Below, one piece after another: positions 52,251 through 64,000 of a stretch of DNA of 64,000 nucleotides. The notes beneath the pieces are model-generated. The model searched no databases, had not been told where the DNA came from, and saw nothing but the letters and a program-made list of their open reading frames with translations. The translations under genes were made by a program, and so were the position numbers. How positions within the stretch are numbered: position 1 is the first letter of the stretch; each line of letters opens with the position of its first letter. The stretch lies in NCBI RefSeq assembly GCF_003171515.1, contig NC_089398.1, positions 1,674,001 to 1,738,000 of the forward strand, read 5' to 3'. This DNA comes from Pyrenophora tritici-repentis (taxonomy: Eukaryota > Ascomycota > Dothideomycetes > Pleosporales > Pleosporaceae).

Positions 52251-55184
52251 CTAATTAGTAGTTAATAAAACTATAGATTAGCAAGATATACTGCGTGCAG
52301 AGAGGTGGCCTACCTAGGTTTTACCTCTAGTAAAGAAGCGGCTCGATCGGCACTACCTAACCTACTAAGGCCTAGGTATTACTAACTAAGCGCGAAGTAC
52401 AGATCCACCTAGCAGTACTATCCTACTAAGGATCCGTAACCGCCTGACGGTTCTGAAGGATTCCTATTACTACACTAGACCTACTAAGGCCTAGCGCTAA
52501 CAAGGGTCTGCGTCCACCACGCACTCTCACTAATCACGAGCAACTTCCTACCTCCCTCTAATCTGTGTAATGGCGACCTATAAGAGCGTGCAGGACCGAA
52601 CATAGTTCTCTAAGCTATACACTCTTAAGCATGCAGAAGTTAAGTACAGCCTCGTTAATATCGCTATTAATACTAAGTACGTTAACACCTCTATCCTAGA
52701 CTAGATAATAATAATTAAAGATAATAGCTAGTTCGACGACTTCCTTCTTATAGAGTTTAAGGAGTAATTTAGAGAGTAGTTAATAGAACTACTTAGTGCC
52801 TCTAACTAGAAGATCCGTAAGGCACTAAAGGAGCTCTTCTAAGTATAAGGAGTCTATATCCTACTTAACGCTAAGGAAATAATTACTAAGTAGTTGTTTA
52901 CTATACTTAAACTTAACACTTACCTAGTATAGCTAGAGAAGGAACTCGCCCTCGCTATGGTCGATCCGAACTTTAAGTGCCGACAAATAGTAACAATAAA
53001 ATCACGACGCTTAGTAAGCTCCCGACTAATTACTTCTCCCTCTCCCCCTCCGCCTATAAACGCGCAACTACTAGGCGTACGTGCCCTTACCAACCTTAGC
53101 AAGCTATATAATAATAAGCTTTAGTTTACTAGCGACCTCTATAATGTCTTTAACCTTAAGCTTAATATCTTTAATAACCTTTATATAAAAGCTAGCGTTA
53201 CTATAGCGTAGTACTTTGCTGCCTTTAGCACTATGCTGCGAGGTAAGGCATAGACGTACTACTACTAATATCTCGCTAGTAAGGGACTTACCTTCGTTAA
53301 ACTTTGCGAATAAACCTAAGCATACTTTTACACCTCTAAGAACTAATAGTACTTCCTTAATAAGTAGAGATCTATTATGCTAAAGGATATTATTATCGCT
53401 AACCTAGACAAGACTCTCCCGCAGTGTCTTAAGATCACTATTAACCGTCTCTAGAAGACGTACTCTAGCCTTACCTAGAACTACGGAACTATAAACGAGC
53501 TTAACTTAGTAGGGTAACTAGTATCCGTATATTAAGAAGTACTAGTATGCTCCTAAGTTCTTATAAGACTAGTAGTAACCTTTAAGGCGGTTGCCTTAGA
53601 GCTTTAGAGCGCAATTAGTATCTAGTCGCGATGCTATTCTACTTAGTAATATCTATCCTACTCCCTACTATTACCTAATAGCGACCACGCCTTCTATACT
53701 AACCGCCGCTATAACTAGAATGCGCGTTACGACTACCTAGATAAAGGTCGTGACTTATACCCTCGCTATAACCGCTTTAATAACGACTAATAAAGCGGCA
53801 ATTATAACTGTTAAGATCGTAGCAACTATATACTATAGAATAAGAAGTGCTTTGTGTGTAGAAAGATAGGCTGTTAGTTAACCTGTTACTTTTTTAAGGA
53901 GCGCGCCTAGTTACGTTAACGATTCTAGACTTACGCTTAGAGCTACGACAACGTTAACTCTAACTGCTACGTCTTCCTTACGTTATGTAAAGGAATTAAT
54001 AATAGTAGTAATAATAGCCTAGACGAAGACGATAACGAGCTTAATACCTTCTATAACGCCGCGACTTACTAGTCTTAGTTTAACACTTTAACCTGCGGAC
54101 CTGTTAACGGCTAGGTTGTTACTGCCGCACTTAATAATGCCGCTACTACCTATATAATTACTGGTATTGATCCGTACAAGGACGAGGGCGCCTAAGAGGC
54201 GACTCACCTGTTCACCTTTAACGCCTAATATAGCGTAGAGATCTTCTAAGGTATTATACCTAATACTAGCGCAGCTAGCGTCTTAACTGCTAGTAAGACC
54301 TAGGTTATAGCGCTGCAATAACTCTAATATCTTACTATTAATATATTAACTACTAGACGCTACTAAATCTAATTTAGAGATGATCTAGAGTGTATCTCTA
54401 TTAGAGATGTTAAGGTTAAGATACTATTTAGTACTATCTTGTTTGCTGTTATACCTACAAACACCCTATTTCTACTCTGCCTGGCGGACATAGATAAACA
54501 TAGGATCTATCTTAATAACGTAGACAATGTCCTTATCTATTATAGTAAATAGTACCTAGTTGTCCGCAAGTAGGGACACCTATGGTTGCTTCTTGACTAT
54601 TACGACACGGTTGTCTACTACCTGTAAGAACACTAGAGCTAGACCGCTAGGCTAATACAACCTTACAAAAAGGGAAGGATAACTAAGTAGTAGTCCTTAG
54701 TCTAGCTTAGTATATATAGTAGAGATAGTAAGGGCTAGCTACTAGGCGCTAATAGAACTGGTCTATTAGTCTAGTAAGCACTAGTCCTTACACTACCTTA
54801 CTAAGACTAAGCTCCGTTAGCTCCACTAACGCTTTAGTCACCTAGTAGTAGATCGCATGTATAAGGTCCTTAAGAAGGCTAGTCACAACGATGTCGACAA
54901 AGAGGTGATTACTAAGATTAATAAGCTATGCTACTAATGTTAGATATATAGTAAGGCACCTAGACGCTTTAAATTTACTCTTTAGGACAACGTAGACTTT
55001 AACTCCTAAGTGATCGTCGATGTTATATATATTAACTAGAAGCCTGTCCTCTATGCTGTTAACGACGCTACCTTATTTTAAGCCGCTCGCTTCCTAACTA
55101 AAATAAAGGCCACGACTACATAGGATACCCTCTAAGCTATATAGATTAATATGTACGTAGGACCTCCTAATATGATTACTACTA

Positions 55185-57021
55185 ACATGGTTGGCAAGCG
55201 AGCGGCCCACGCAAGCGAGCGGCCCACCCCACCAACTTTTGCAACTTCAAAGCGATACATCTCAACAACGCGATAATATTATTGCTAGATATTAATACAG
55301 TAGATTACTCTATATTAATAGTATTAGTGTTGCATGTGCGTGAGTTGTGCCCAGTCTCCTTGCACCTGGTGCAGCGCCTTTGAGCCCGCTGGCTGACGCC
55401 TGATCGTGCTCCTCCTTGACGCTCTTCATGAGCAATCTGCTGGTCAGCCTCATTTTGAGCCAGTATATCCTCTCCAGCTCCTTTTGTAAGTACTCCATGC
55501 TTCTGTATACGCCTTTTAGAGCGCCGCCTACGCGCTGAGACTGCGCTGTTGGCTTTCTCAAGACTAGAGATCTAATCCCGCATTAGCTTAGAAGAGAGCA
55601 TCATCACCTCAGCGCCTTTCTTTAGCTGGTCAATTGCTATAATAATTGAAGCTGGTGATGAGCTCTTGTGCTGGCGCACGCGCTCACGTATAAGGCTTGA
55701 CTAAGCCTCAAGCTCACGCGCGTTGCTCGGCGTTTGAGCTACCCAGGGAGCCTTTGGTAGAGCTGCTGGAGGAGTAGGTGTACGCAGCTGTACATCTACC
55801 TTTGATAGAACAGCCTCTGGTTGTAGAGGAACAAGGCCTGCGCCGCGGAAGGCTGAGCAGATGTTGGCTGGCGTGAAGGCGCGATTAAATGCTATCTTAA
55901 ATGCTGGCAGAAACTCTAGCTTGGTGATGTGGTTGATGTAGTTGCGCATAAGGCTCTCCACCTCACGGCTGTACGCGCGCTTCAATGGCGAGAAGCAGCC
56001 AACATTAAGCGGCTGGAGTAGGTGGGATAAGTGAGGTGGCATACAGAGCGTGTAGATGTTGTTCTCTTTGCAGAGCTCCTGGAACGCTAGAGATTGGTGG
56101 CTCTTATGGCCATCAACAATAAGCAGGCGACGCGCGCCTATGCTACGAGCCTGCGTGTGAGCGTTAAAGTGCTTTAGCCACTCAACTCTAAGCTCATTAT
56201 TCGTCTAGCTATTGTCGCTGACTGCGATCGCCTAGTCGCGTGGGATCTCAGCTTCCTCGTACCAGGCTGATAGGTGGTACTAGCCAGCGAAGATGAGGAA
56301 CGGTGGGACTGACTAGCCAGCAGCGCTGATAGCAGCGATTAGCGTTACCTACTCGCGATTGCCTAGCTGAAGAGTCTTCGGCCTACCTCTCCTTTCTGCT
56401 CCTGTTATAACTAGCTGCGTTGTAATCTTGCCTATTATAAAGCCAGCTTCATCAAAGTTGTAGACGTCCTCATCGCAGATGCTGTACTTAGCTTTTGTCT
56501 CCTCTACAAGCTTAAACCAGGTCCTAATTAGGGCTGGATCCTCACATAGAGCTCTCTGCCTATCGTACGCTTGGTTAAAACACGTCCAAAGACTGTCTGT
56601 ACGCTTGACAAAGTTAGCTGGCCACTTCTGCCCAACCTGGCCAGCGCCGCGCGCAGCTAGCAGCTTATCAGCCATATCACGTATAGCTGCGTAGGTAGGC
56701 GCAAATCCACGCTGATCTAGCTGAAGTATATGGCTGATAATCACCTCCTCTTCTCTCTGGGTAAGCTTCCTTGAGTTGGGCTGGCAATCTGCGCGCGCAG
56801 GCTTACCAGCGCGTCGGCGTCGGAGCGTCGTTCGGGGGACTTCAAATGTCTGCGCAGCATCTCTTATAGACTGAATTTGGCTTCTATTAATAGCTGAGAT
56901 TGCAAGGTGTATATTAACCTCAGAAGAGGTTGGTGGGGCTTGAATTGGGGGAGCCATAATAGGGAGGAGTTTACAAGGCGCAGAAAGTTGGTGGGGTGGG
57001 CCGCTCGCTTGCCAACCATGT
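55185..57021 (-). mobile_element. Pogo/Fot1-like transposon P6 nested in Copia
   Basis: TIR ACATGGTTGGCAAGCGAGCG at both ends with TA flanks (55183-55184 and 57022-57023). The left TIR has two AAGCGAGCGGCCCAC units, the right only one. 1837 bp. Close relative of P2 and source family of the MITE at 23342. Confidence 0.9.
55315..56957 (-). pseudogene. Pogo-like DDE_1 transposase with RIP stops (P6)
   Basis: The frame from ATG 56957 is open for 202 codons with the psq-type and CENP-B-type DNA-binding regions and D in YNFDEAGF. It then meets a TAG at 56349 (former TGG) and several later stops. The middle catalytic block is intact (LIVDGHKSH, GAT at about 56111). The third block reads LQPLNVGCF, Asp changed to Asn at 56004-56006. 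Thus this copy and P2 carry different dead catalytic positions. The C-terminal CCHC knuckle region is present near 55340-55390. Confidence 0.85.
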
Positions 57022-59700
57022 TATCGCTAGTAGGAACTTTATTAGTAAGGAGTTTCTTAATAATATAACCTCTCTAGCTATTAAAGTTAAGGAGGTACCT
57101 ATTAAAGCTTATAACTTAATTAGCAAGGTTAAACGCTACTATGTAGTTATCCACCGTGCCTTTAAGATTATTACTAGTAAACTAGGCACTGCTACTTTAC
57201 CTAAATACTAGCTCTAGATAGCTGTTAAAGCTGTTAACGATACTGCTAGCCCTAATAGCCTTATCTTAACCCTCCTTATCTTTAGGATATATCCCTAACT
57301 CGTAAAGACCTCTCCTCTATCCCTATTAATCGCAGCCTAAGCTACCGCCGTACACAAAGCTATAAGTAAGATCTGTAAGCTTAAGGCTATAAGATAGGTC
57401 TAGGATACGCTAGTAACCCGCAACGGGCCTAACGTTACTAAGGTCCTCCTCCTCTTACTCTAGAGCGACGTTAAGGTCTAGCGTAAGAATAAGGGATAGA
57501 CTAGCCCTTACACCTTGCTTAGGTTAAACCTAGACAGCACTGCTGCGATTGTTAAGATTAACGGTAAGCTAACAACCTTTTAGACTACTATTGTCTACCT
57601 ATACTACCACGATAATAGACACGCACCCCCCTAACCGCACCTAGGGGCTGCATCGCCCTAGCTATATAGGCAAGAGAACGACGGCAGCCTCGCTAATAGA
57701 GATAGTAACTACGTCCTAGAATAACCTCTAGCTCGACGAGGTTATGGTTAACCCAAGGAATCTAAGAACAAACCTAAGCTATTACTCTAGGTAATGACCA
57801 CTCCTGCTAGAACTATCTACGCGGCACATCTAACACAGAGAGAATAGGATAACCTCGTCCTTGCTTATACCTTATAATCTACTAGCAAGATTACTACGCT
57901 AGGGTAGCCCTTTAAGAAGTTAACCTAGACTAAGATTAACGCACTTATCGCTTCTAGCGTTTTTAAGTTTAAAGTATATAACTCTAAGATCTATAGTGGT
58001 ATCTATATCTTTAAGTCGCGTATTATTAATAAGGTAGAGAGTAAGACTACTAATTAGCCCTATAAAAAATCTTAGCTAGTTATCTAGGGCTACAATAATA
58101 GTAATAAGGCTCTTGTTCTTAACTAAAGCCTTACTATCTAGCGAGCGAGCTAACGTCTTATTATTGCCCTCGCTCCGTCTCTTATTGCTAAGGGCATAAT
58201 ACTGTGGCTCTAAGATATTACCTAGGCGTATACCTAGTCTAATAATGCCCTCTAGCGAACCATTATCGCTAACCTCCCTATTTAGCTCTGCGGATTATAC
58301 CTAGCTAGAATAATTATAGTTGTGATTAAGCCTCTGTACGGTATTATAGAAGCTAGAGCGTATTAGTAGTCTACGTACTTTAAGCACTACACTAATAAGC
58401 TATAGATAGAGACGTCTACGTATAACTTATACCTTCTTATCTCTAAGTTAACGGCAGCTAGCGTTAGAATTGTAGGTATCTAGACTAACGATACGCTTAG
58501 TCTATCTAACGAGCAGTTCGCTACTAAGGAGAAAGACGAGCTCCGCTTTAACGCGAAGGAGAAAGAGGTCCTTACTAAGGATAATAAGATCGACTTTAAC
58601 AGCTGTGTTACTACAATAGATAGTAATACTATCTCCCTTATCTAGAAACGCTAGGGCGAGAAACTTAAGGTAGCTATAGATTAGAAGTTGTATATCTAAC
58701 AGCGAGCCCGCGGGGCGTATATTACTTCTATCTGCTAACTAGAAGCTAGTTTTAACCTCGCCGCCGCCACTTAGACAACTACTAACCCTATAAAAGAAGA
58801 AATATCTAGATTAAACAAGCGTATTATCTAGTAAAAGCAGAACGTTAACCGTAGACTGTCGTACGTCTAGCTAAAGATAATAGATCTTAAACTATTTGCC
58901 TTTATTAACGCCTCGTTTGCTAATAATAAGGATATAAGTTTATAGATAGGATATATAATTGTCCTAGGCAACGAGATTACTAATAATACTAGCTTTACTA
59001 TCTACAGTAACATTATCTATTAGTCCTCTCTTAAGTGTAAGCGAATTACCTATAGTGTCCTTACCTCTAAGATCTACGTAATAGCCTATAGTGTTAATAT
59101 TGCTATCGCTATTAGATCTACCCTTAATATTATTATAGACCGCCTATCCCTCCTACACGTACTAATTGTTGTGTGTATAGACTCCTTCTTCCTGTACGAA
59201 TACCTCGTTAAGCTTAGCACTACTAAGGATAAGCGCCTTATAATTAATATTATAGCTATCCGTAAAGGTTACGAGCGAGGTGACCTTATAGATATCCGTT
59301 AGATCGATAGGCGCGACAACCTAGTAGACGTTATAACTAAGGCAGCCGCTAACACCTTAATAGAGCAGCTTATTAATACTAACGAGCTAGAGCTCTAGGT
59401 CTAGGGATAGGTCGATCGAGCTAACAACTAGGCCACGGCCCCTAACAACGACGACCTCCGCGAGACAACGATGTCAACTTATAGCCCTAGCTATCTTGAG
59501 GCGACTGAGCCGACTCCTCACGATACCTAGACGAGATGAGACACACAAGTGGGATAGGATAGATAAGTAGAATAGGAGGGGAACTACGGTGGTTCACACT
59601 AGTCACGGATAGGAAACTAGCTGCTACCTAGCTGCGCTTTTTTATCGCAGATTTAAGCGTTTCACAGCGATACTAACACGATAGAAGAAAAGATAGCTAG

Positions 59701-59893
59701 TGTTAGTTGCTCTTAGTTTCGAGCCACCGTACGTACGTGGCGAGCACGTGACTACGTGCGTGGCCCGTGCCGTGGGGTGGGATTCAGTTCGTACGCGAGC
59801 TGCAGCCCACCTCCTCTAATCAATCATAACCATCTACTTCAACTCGTTGCAACGACCGTTACTTGATTCAACCTCACCTTTGCCGTATCAACA
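59701..59893 (+). repeat. 3' LTR of the split Copia element
   Basis: 193 bp with TG..CA ends; little RIP compared with the interior. Holds the palindrome cgtacgtacg near 59729. Confidence 0.85.
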
Positions 59894-60201
59894 GTGATAT
59901 CCGTGGCTTTATAGTGGATTCTCACAACGCGGAATTCGTAACATAACGCGGTATTTACAATAGTGGTACAAGAAAGTAGTCAAGGTGTAAAACACCCTTC
60001 TACTCAACAAATCTTGTGCGCAGCTAGTATTTTGCATCCTCCATCCTCCATCCTCATCGAACACGCACTACCCTTTCGCTGTTTCTGTGAAAGGAGACGT
60101 TGAGCGGGCATGGTGTCAAAAGCTAGGTTATTACTACGACTACTAAAACTAACTCATCATCATTACAACTACATACACAATCCTCCATACAATCCAACAC
60201 C
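59894..60201. other. Transposon-to-gene boundary and 3' region of the permease gene
   Basis: About 300 bases. A plus-strand open frame from 60110 runs antisense to the permease and is not called. tccatcctccatcctc near 60039 is a short direct repeat. Confidence 0.5.
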
Positions 60202-61780
60202 CTATCTTCCGATAAGCTTTTTCTCAAAGTACCTAGCAGGAATATACACCAGCCCCGTAACAACAAACGTAAATTCCGGCGCAACATCACCACCTCTCCC
60301 GATCAACTTACCCAACGGTCCGACATACCACGTCTGCACCATGCCCATAACCCACGCGACCATACCAACCAGAAACGCCGCCGCGGCCGCAATACCAACC
60401 GGCAGCCGACTAGGATCGTTCCAGCCATCAAGGTCGTAATTATCAAAATTCATGCGACGAAAGACAACATGCTCACTACACAAGATGACAAAATACTGCG
60501 TGCACCAATACCCCAGCAGACTGAGGAAATTCAGGAGATAAGTGCTGAGTTTACGTCTGCCACCAATCGACAGACCGATGATGGCGGCGAAGCAAAGCAG
60601 AACCCAGATGAAGCGGGGGACGCGCGAAAAGGGCCGTGAGAACTGCTGGCAGGAGATTGCGCCGCTATAGAGGGAGATGACGTTTACGCTGACGCCGGTG
60701 AGGACGAAGAGGGTGAGGATGAGCTTTGCGAAGCCGCGGGGATACAGGGCGGTTTGGATGAGGAAGCCGAGTCCTTCTTTTGTGTATACTTCTTCCCATT
60801 CAGGGCGCGTGTTCATGCCGAATGAGACGACGGTGCCGGTGATGATTGCAAAGGAGACGGGGCCGGCGACGCCGAAGGTCGTCATGAGGAAGACCTTCCA
60901 TCGCGACGTGTTGACGGGGTAGTGGGCGTAGTAATCCGAGACAACGGCTTGCCATGACGCCGCAGCACCGTATGTGATGGAAAGCAAGCTCAGTATACTT
61001 CCCGTGAGATTCTCACCGGTGGCTAGTGTCTTTGTGCTGTTATCGGCGTACTTGCCTGTTTCTGCGAGGAAGACGATGAAGACGATGAAGTAGACGAACC
61101 AGGCATACCGCTCGTAGAAGAGCACCACTTTGAGCCCGGCGAAGGATATAATCAGTGCGACACATGCCAAGATGACAATGCCAACAATCAGCGTGAGATG
61201 TCCGTCGGCAACAGCCGTCAGTGCAAGACCACCCGTGATGCAAGCGATGGCTGCGAAGCCAACTTGCATGATGATGTTAAGCAGCGCAATGACTTTGTTG
61301 GGCCACCATCCAAATGCAAAGCGCGAGATGGAGATCTGACGCAGACCAGTAGGTGGGCCGAGTGTTGCTGCAAAGCCCGTGGCGGATGCGCCGATGAAGG
61401 AGCCAAAAATGGTGATGACAATGCACTGACGGAGATCTAAGAATACGGGGTTAGTTCCACAACGACGGGTTTGGCAGCGGTTCCTTACTTAGTCCCAATT
61501 CACGTCCTATGAAGCCAATGACAAAGGCCGACGATGTCATGTTCGCCGATGCCCAGAACAGGATCATGTTCAACTGCTGGTGCCATGGTACGTAAACTTT
61601 GTCTTCTGGAAGCTTGCGTGTGATGGCTTCCGATTCGATTCCCAGCTTGCGATCCAACCGGGCTTCCAAAACGCGCAGCTTAGCAAATAGTCCTGTTTCT
61701 TGCGCCAAGGGTGGTGTTGTAGTATCACTGCCACTGTCAGTGGAGAGGCCAGTGGTCGGATGTGGCTTTTCCGTCGACAT
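60202..61780 (-). CDS. Purine-cytosine permease (NCS1 family, FCY2-like)
   Basis: Two exons, 61489-61780 and 60202-61436, with a 52-nt intron (GTAAGG...GGAACTAACC...TTAG), give 508 aa, normal for fungal FCY2-type permeases. The cytosolic N-terminus (about 60 residues) leads to IESEAITRKLPEDK, a pre-TM1 segment typical of the family, followed by about 12 hydrophobic helices. Recognisable pieces are NMILFWASANMTSSAFVIG (TM1), GASATGFAATLGPPTGLRQI and SRFAFGWWPNK (TM2-TM3 region), and SITYGAAASWQAVVSDYYAHYP in the middle. NCS1 permeases import cytosine, adenine, guanine or hypoxanthine with protons across the plasma membrane. Both exons are intact. Specificity within the family cannot be assigned. 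Confidence 0.88.
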
Positions 61781-62305
61781 GACGGGCTAGAAATGTCACA
61801 AGAGGAGTTTTTCTGTGCCATTGCCACCAGCGGGGCTGTAGCTGTTCCTATAATCACCTCATACTCGGCCCTTTTTTACAACATGCTTGAGGGATACAGA
61901 CTACCATGTTGTTGCCGAGGCGAGAAAGAGCCGTTGAAGTGCCGTTGTGAACCAGTCGCTTATCAGGGAAGTTGCCGACCGGAAAGATTCAGCTTAGTGC
62001 TTATCGTGGTGGGGGCGGCCCGTTGACTGCACTGATGCTTGAACTAACCCTTCCAAATAAGTCGAGGCTCTCGATCGCTACACCTAGTCCTTATCGTTTT
62101 GCTCGTTGGCCGTCCTTCGCTAGGAAGTGAGTGGGGATAGTGAGATGCTTGCGCGTTCTGTATTACCATCAAGTCTTGTCAAATGCTGCCTACATAATCG
62201 TCTCAGACGCGTGTTCTGAACCTGTCAAAAGAGGTACAGTACATATATAGTATATATACACATGTTGCTACATGGTCATCGAGTCTAAATGCGTGTACTA
62301 GCCTC
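61781..62305. other. Intergenic region upstream of the permease gene
   Basis: 525 bases containing the permease promoter and the 3' end of the mL50-like gene. An alternating TA tract (acatatatagtatatataca) lies near 62245. No other feature. Confidence 0.5.
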
Positions 62306-64000
62306 TTACAGTTTCAACTGCTGCGACTTCCCCTCTGCAGTCTTGGCTAGGTAGGCCGCACCCTTGCTACTCAGAGCTTTAACAAATTGGGGTTGCTTAC
62401 CCCCCTCCCTTGCCACACGCCTCGTCTTCTTCCCCTTTGTCGACGGCGTTGTAATTCTTGACCGTGAGGCTAATCCACGCTCCCACAAGGCATATCCTAT
62501 GACTTTTTGCAGACCAGTCGTGACCCTCTTCTCCGTCTTGGTTGGTTTCTCGCGACGCAGCTCGACGTTACCAAGAGTGATCAAATCACCGAGGTCAGCT
62601 TTTCGCTTCGAGGAGACGTCGGAAGCTGGTTGCCGCTTCGCCCGCTGACGCGCCCTCTGGCCTTCCTGGAGCATGGCGGTGAAAAGGCTCGCTGGCTGGG
62701 GTTTGGAAGCATCAGAGAGCAGATTGAAGAGCTCTCCGAGGTTGTTGATAGAAGCTAGTTTTACGTCGGGGACGCGATAATTTGTGAGTTGGTATAGACG
62801 TTTGAAAAGCTATGGAGGTTAGCAATTGACAATTGGCATGTTTTATGACACCTACAGCAAACTTGACGGCAACGTCGGTGATTGAGATCTGCTGCCACCG
62901 TAATTCCTCGGCCTTGATGGTGGCCTTGCTTGCCCTGCTCTGCTCAGCAGATTGCTTCAGGGCCGCAAAGTCATCTGCGAATTGCTGTGCTTTGTCTGCA
63001 AAGATGGAATGCTTTGGGTCTTCTGTCACTATATTAGGGGTATCATCCATCGCCTTCTCTTGGTCTGCAGGAGGGGGCGAAGAGGTCAGATTTTCGACAG
63101 GATGTGCGGGCTGCGACACGACCTCTTCAACGAGCGGCTCTGAGACAGGTTTTGCGCGAGGTACAGGTCGATTTGACATGAAGTCAAACGGCTTCTTCCC
63201 GGCATCTGCCTTGACAACAGCCGCCCTCTTATATTCTGGTGTCGCAGGATCCATAGTCGGCAGTTGCTCCTGTGGAAGAACGGGCTCCAGCAATTCCTCA
63301 GCTTCCTCTACAAGAAGATCTTCCTCGCCACCTTGGACGAGAGCTTCAGGTTCCAATTCCGGAATAGTTTGCATAACTTCTACAAAATCCTCCAAACTTC
63401 TCCCCAAGGGCAAGTCGAGAATGATGTCGGCGTTTTCCGTCTTGACCAGCTTGATGTCCTTGACCCAATGCGGCGCCGCGTAGACACCGCGATTGGCAAA
63501 CTTGGAGAGGTCCATGTCGATGCCCGCCTGCTTCAGTGCGTAGACCTCGGCAACAGCTTGCGTGAAGCGGTTGCGTAGTTCCTTGAAGCCGGCAGTCCTT
63601 CTGTGAAGACCAAAATTGTAGTCGGTGTACGGTCGATTCGTAATTTCGTGTACGGTTTGAGCCATCATCAGATTGTCGTCTTTCAGTGTGTATGGGGTAC
63701 CGGTAAGCTCTTCGATTTGGTCGGCCATTTCCAGGCTCAGCGGCGTGTATGTTCGTAGCGTGAGCTTCTCAAACTCCCTGGCCATTTCTTCCTCGGCCTT
63801 TTGTTTGAGCCATTCTTCACCACCAGCTCGCTGCAGTCCTCTTGAATTTGAAGCTGGCTTGTAAGTGGGCACCGCGGATTTCCCACGCGAGCCACGCTTG
63901 CCATTTTCTTCTTCCTCGAGCACTTCCTCATACTCGCCAAGTTCCTCTGGCGCTATCCGAATCGGTGACGTCGGGTCGTATGGGTCAACGTGTGCACCCA
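62306..64000 (-). CDS. Probable mitochondrial large-subunit ribosomal protein mL50 (5' end outside window)
   Basis: Exon 62856-64000 is open to the window edge; a 46-nt intron (62810-62855, GTAGGT...TTGCTAACCTCCATAG) joins it in phase 0 to 62306-62809. About 549 aa are visible. The junction region reads ISITDVAVKFA then LFKRLYQLTNYRVPDVKL and INNLGELFNLLSDASKPQPA. That pattern (KF-x-xKR-x-xQLT-x-xRxPD) is what I recall for the mL50/39S family. The long N-terminal part (TGTPYTLKDDNLMMAQTVHE; RTAGFKELRNRFTQAVAEVY) and an acidic, Pro-rich middle precede it. The C-terminus is basic (KGKKTRRVAREGGKQ). A role in mitochondrial translation is inference from this partial match. Confidence 0.5.

Larger units (their letters stand above)
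52570..59536 (+). pseudogene. RIP-inactivated Copia gag-pol relic
   Basis: Gag starts at ATG 52570 (MATYKSVQDRTQFSKLYTLK). A zinc-knuckle remnant KKCFVCRKIGC is near 53845. The GAG-pre-integrase and integrase are readable near 54790-55180 (HRRFSHPSVDRMYKVLKKA; FNS*VIVDVIY; NMYVGPPNMITTN). The frame resumes after P6 with ASRNFISKEFLNNITSLAIK at 57030. Reverse transcriptase is recognised by VIKPLYGI*EARAY near 58325 and the downstream LSDEQF and ARGAYITSICQPEASF blocks near 58500-58760. The RNase H part follows to about 59500. Dozens of TAG/TAA codons make it non-functional. Confidence 0.8.
52183..59893 (+). mobile_element. Copia retrotransposon with truncated 5' LTR, split by a pogo element
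   Basis: The 3' LTR is 59701-59893 (193 bp; TGTTAGTTGCTC...CCGTATCAACA). The 5' LTR survives only as its last 68 bp (52183-52250); the first ~125 bp are replaced by the Gypsy element. Gag, integrase and reverse transcriptase relics follow in Copia order on the plus strand. The pogo element P6 (55185-57021) sits inside the integrase core. Confidence 0.85.

Noticed and set aside
62833..63483. 216-codon plus-strand open frame
   Set aside because: Antisense shadow of the spliced mL50-like coding exon; low-complexity Ser/Gly/Cys composition.
1..64000. CRISPR arrays, rRNA or tRNA genes, bacterial operons
   Set aside because: Repeats are dispersed transposon ends and LTRs rather than spaced arrays; no tRNA or rRNA sequence was recognised; genes are spliced and eukaryotic.

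Overview
The window looks like a transposon-rich, gene-poor compartment of a filamentous ascomycete, most likely a pleosporalean Dothideomycete (order level is inference). Reasons: short spliceosomal introns (42-70 nt) with CTAAC/CTAAT branch sites, typical fungal gene families, chromovirus and Copia retroelements, pogo/Fot1-like DNA transposons, and long TA-rich tracts in which coding frames are broken mostly by TAG/TAA. That stop pattern is the CpA-to-TpA signature of repeat-induced point mutation (RIP). A Pyrenophora-like fungus is a guess.

Host genes sit in three islands. (1) 1-3840, minus strand: the end of a secreted-protein gene, a 2H phosphoesterase (2 exons) and a CorA-like membrane protein (5 exons). 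(2) 7011-9938, plus strand: a FAD monooxygenase and an Old Yellow Enzyme reductase, stranded between transposons. (3) 60202-64000, minus strand: a purine-cytosine permease and a probable mitochondrial ribosomal protein mL50 that runs off the window. Relics of host-like genes lie at 10568-12373 and 21035-21540 (C-terminus of an NRPS-like thioester reductase).

The rest is nested mobile DNA: pogo/Fot1-like elements at 4626, 25767, 29079, 31978 and 55185, a fragment at 44288 and a 400-bp MITE at 23342; a complete but RIP-ruined Copia at 15027-20325; a second Copia at 52183-59893 split by a pogo element; a young chromodomain Gypsy at 44679-52182; an inverted-LTR composite at 42819-44287; and at least eight solo LTRs, most with exact 5-bp target duplications.

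The most interesting feature is a 5.8-kb hAT element at 35135-40976. It has little RIP damage although it sits in heavily RIP-damaged DNA. Besides an intact three-exon hAT transposase it carries a divergent gene pair: an intact three-exon histone H3 variant (plus strand) and a four-exon gene for an acidic-tailed protein (minus strand), sharing a 510-bp intergenic region with a duplicated block containing an E2F/MBF-like site. The H3 variant keeps the positions matching K4, K14, K36 and K79 but has T at K9 and Q at K27, the two main silencing-mark lysines. Introns of all three genes share an iterated TTATCACAG motif, as introner-like sequences would. A simple hypothesis is a transposon that carries its own chromatin cargo and may thereby affect silencing.
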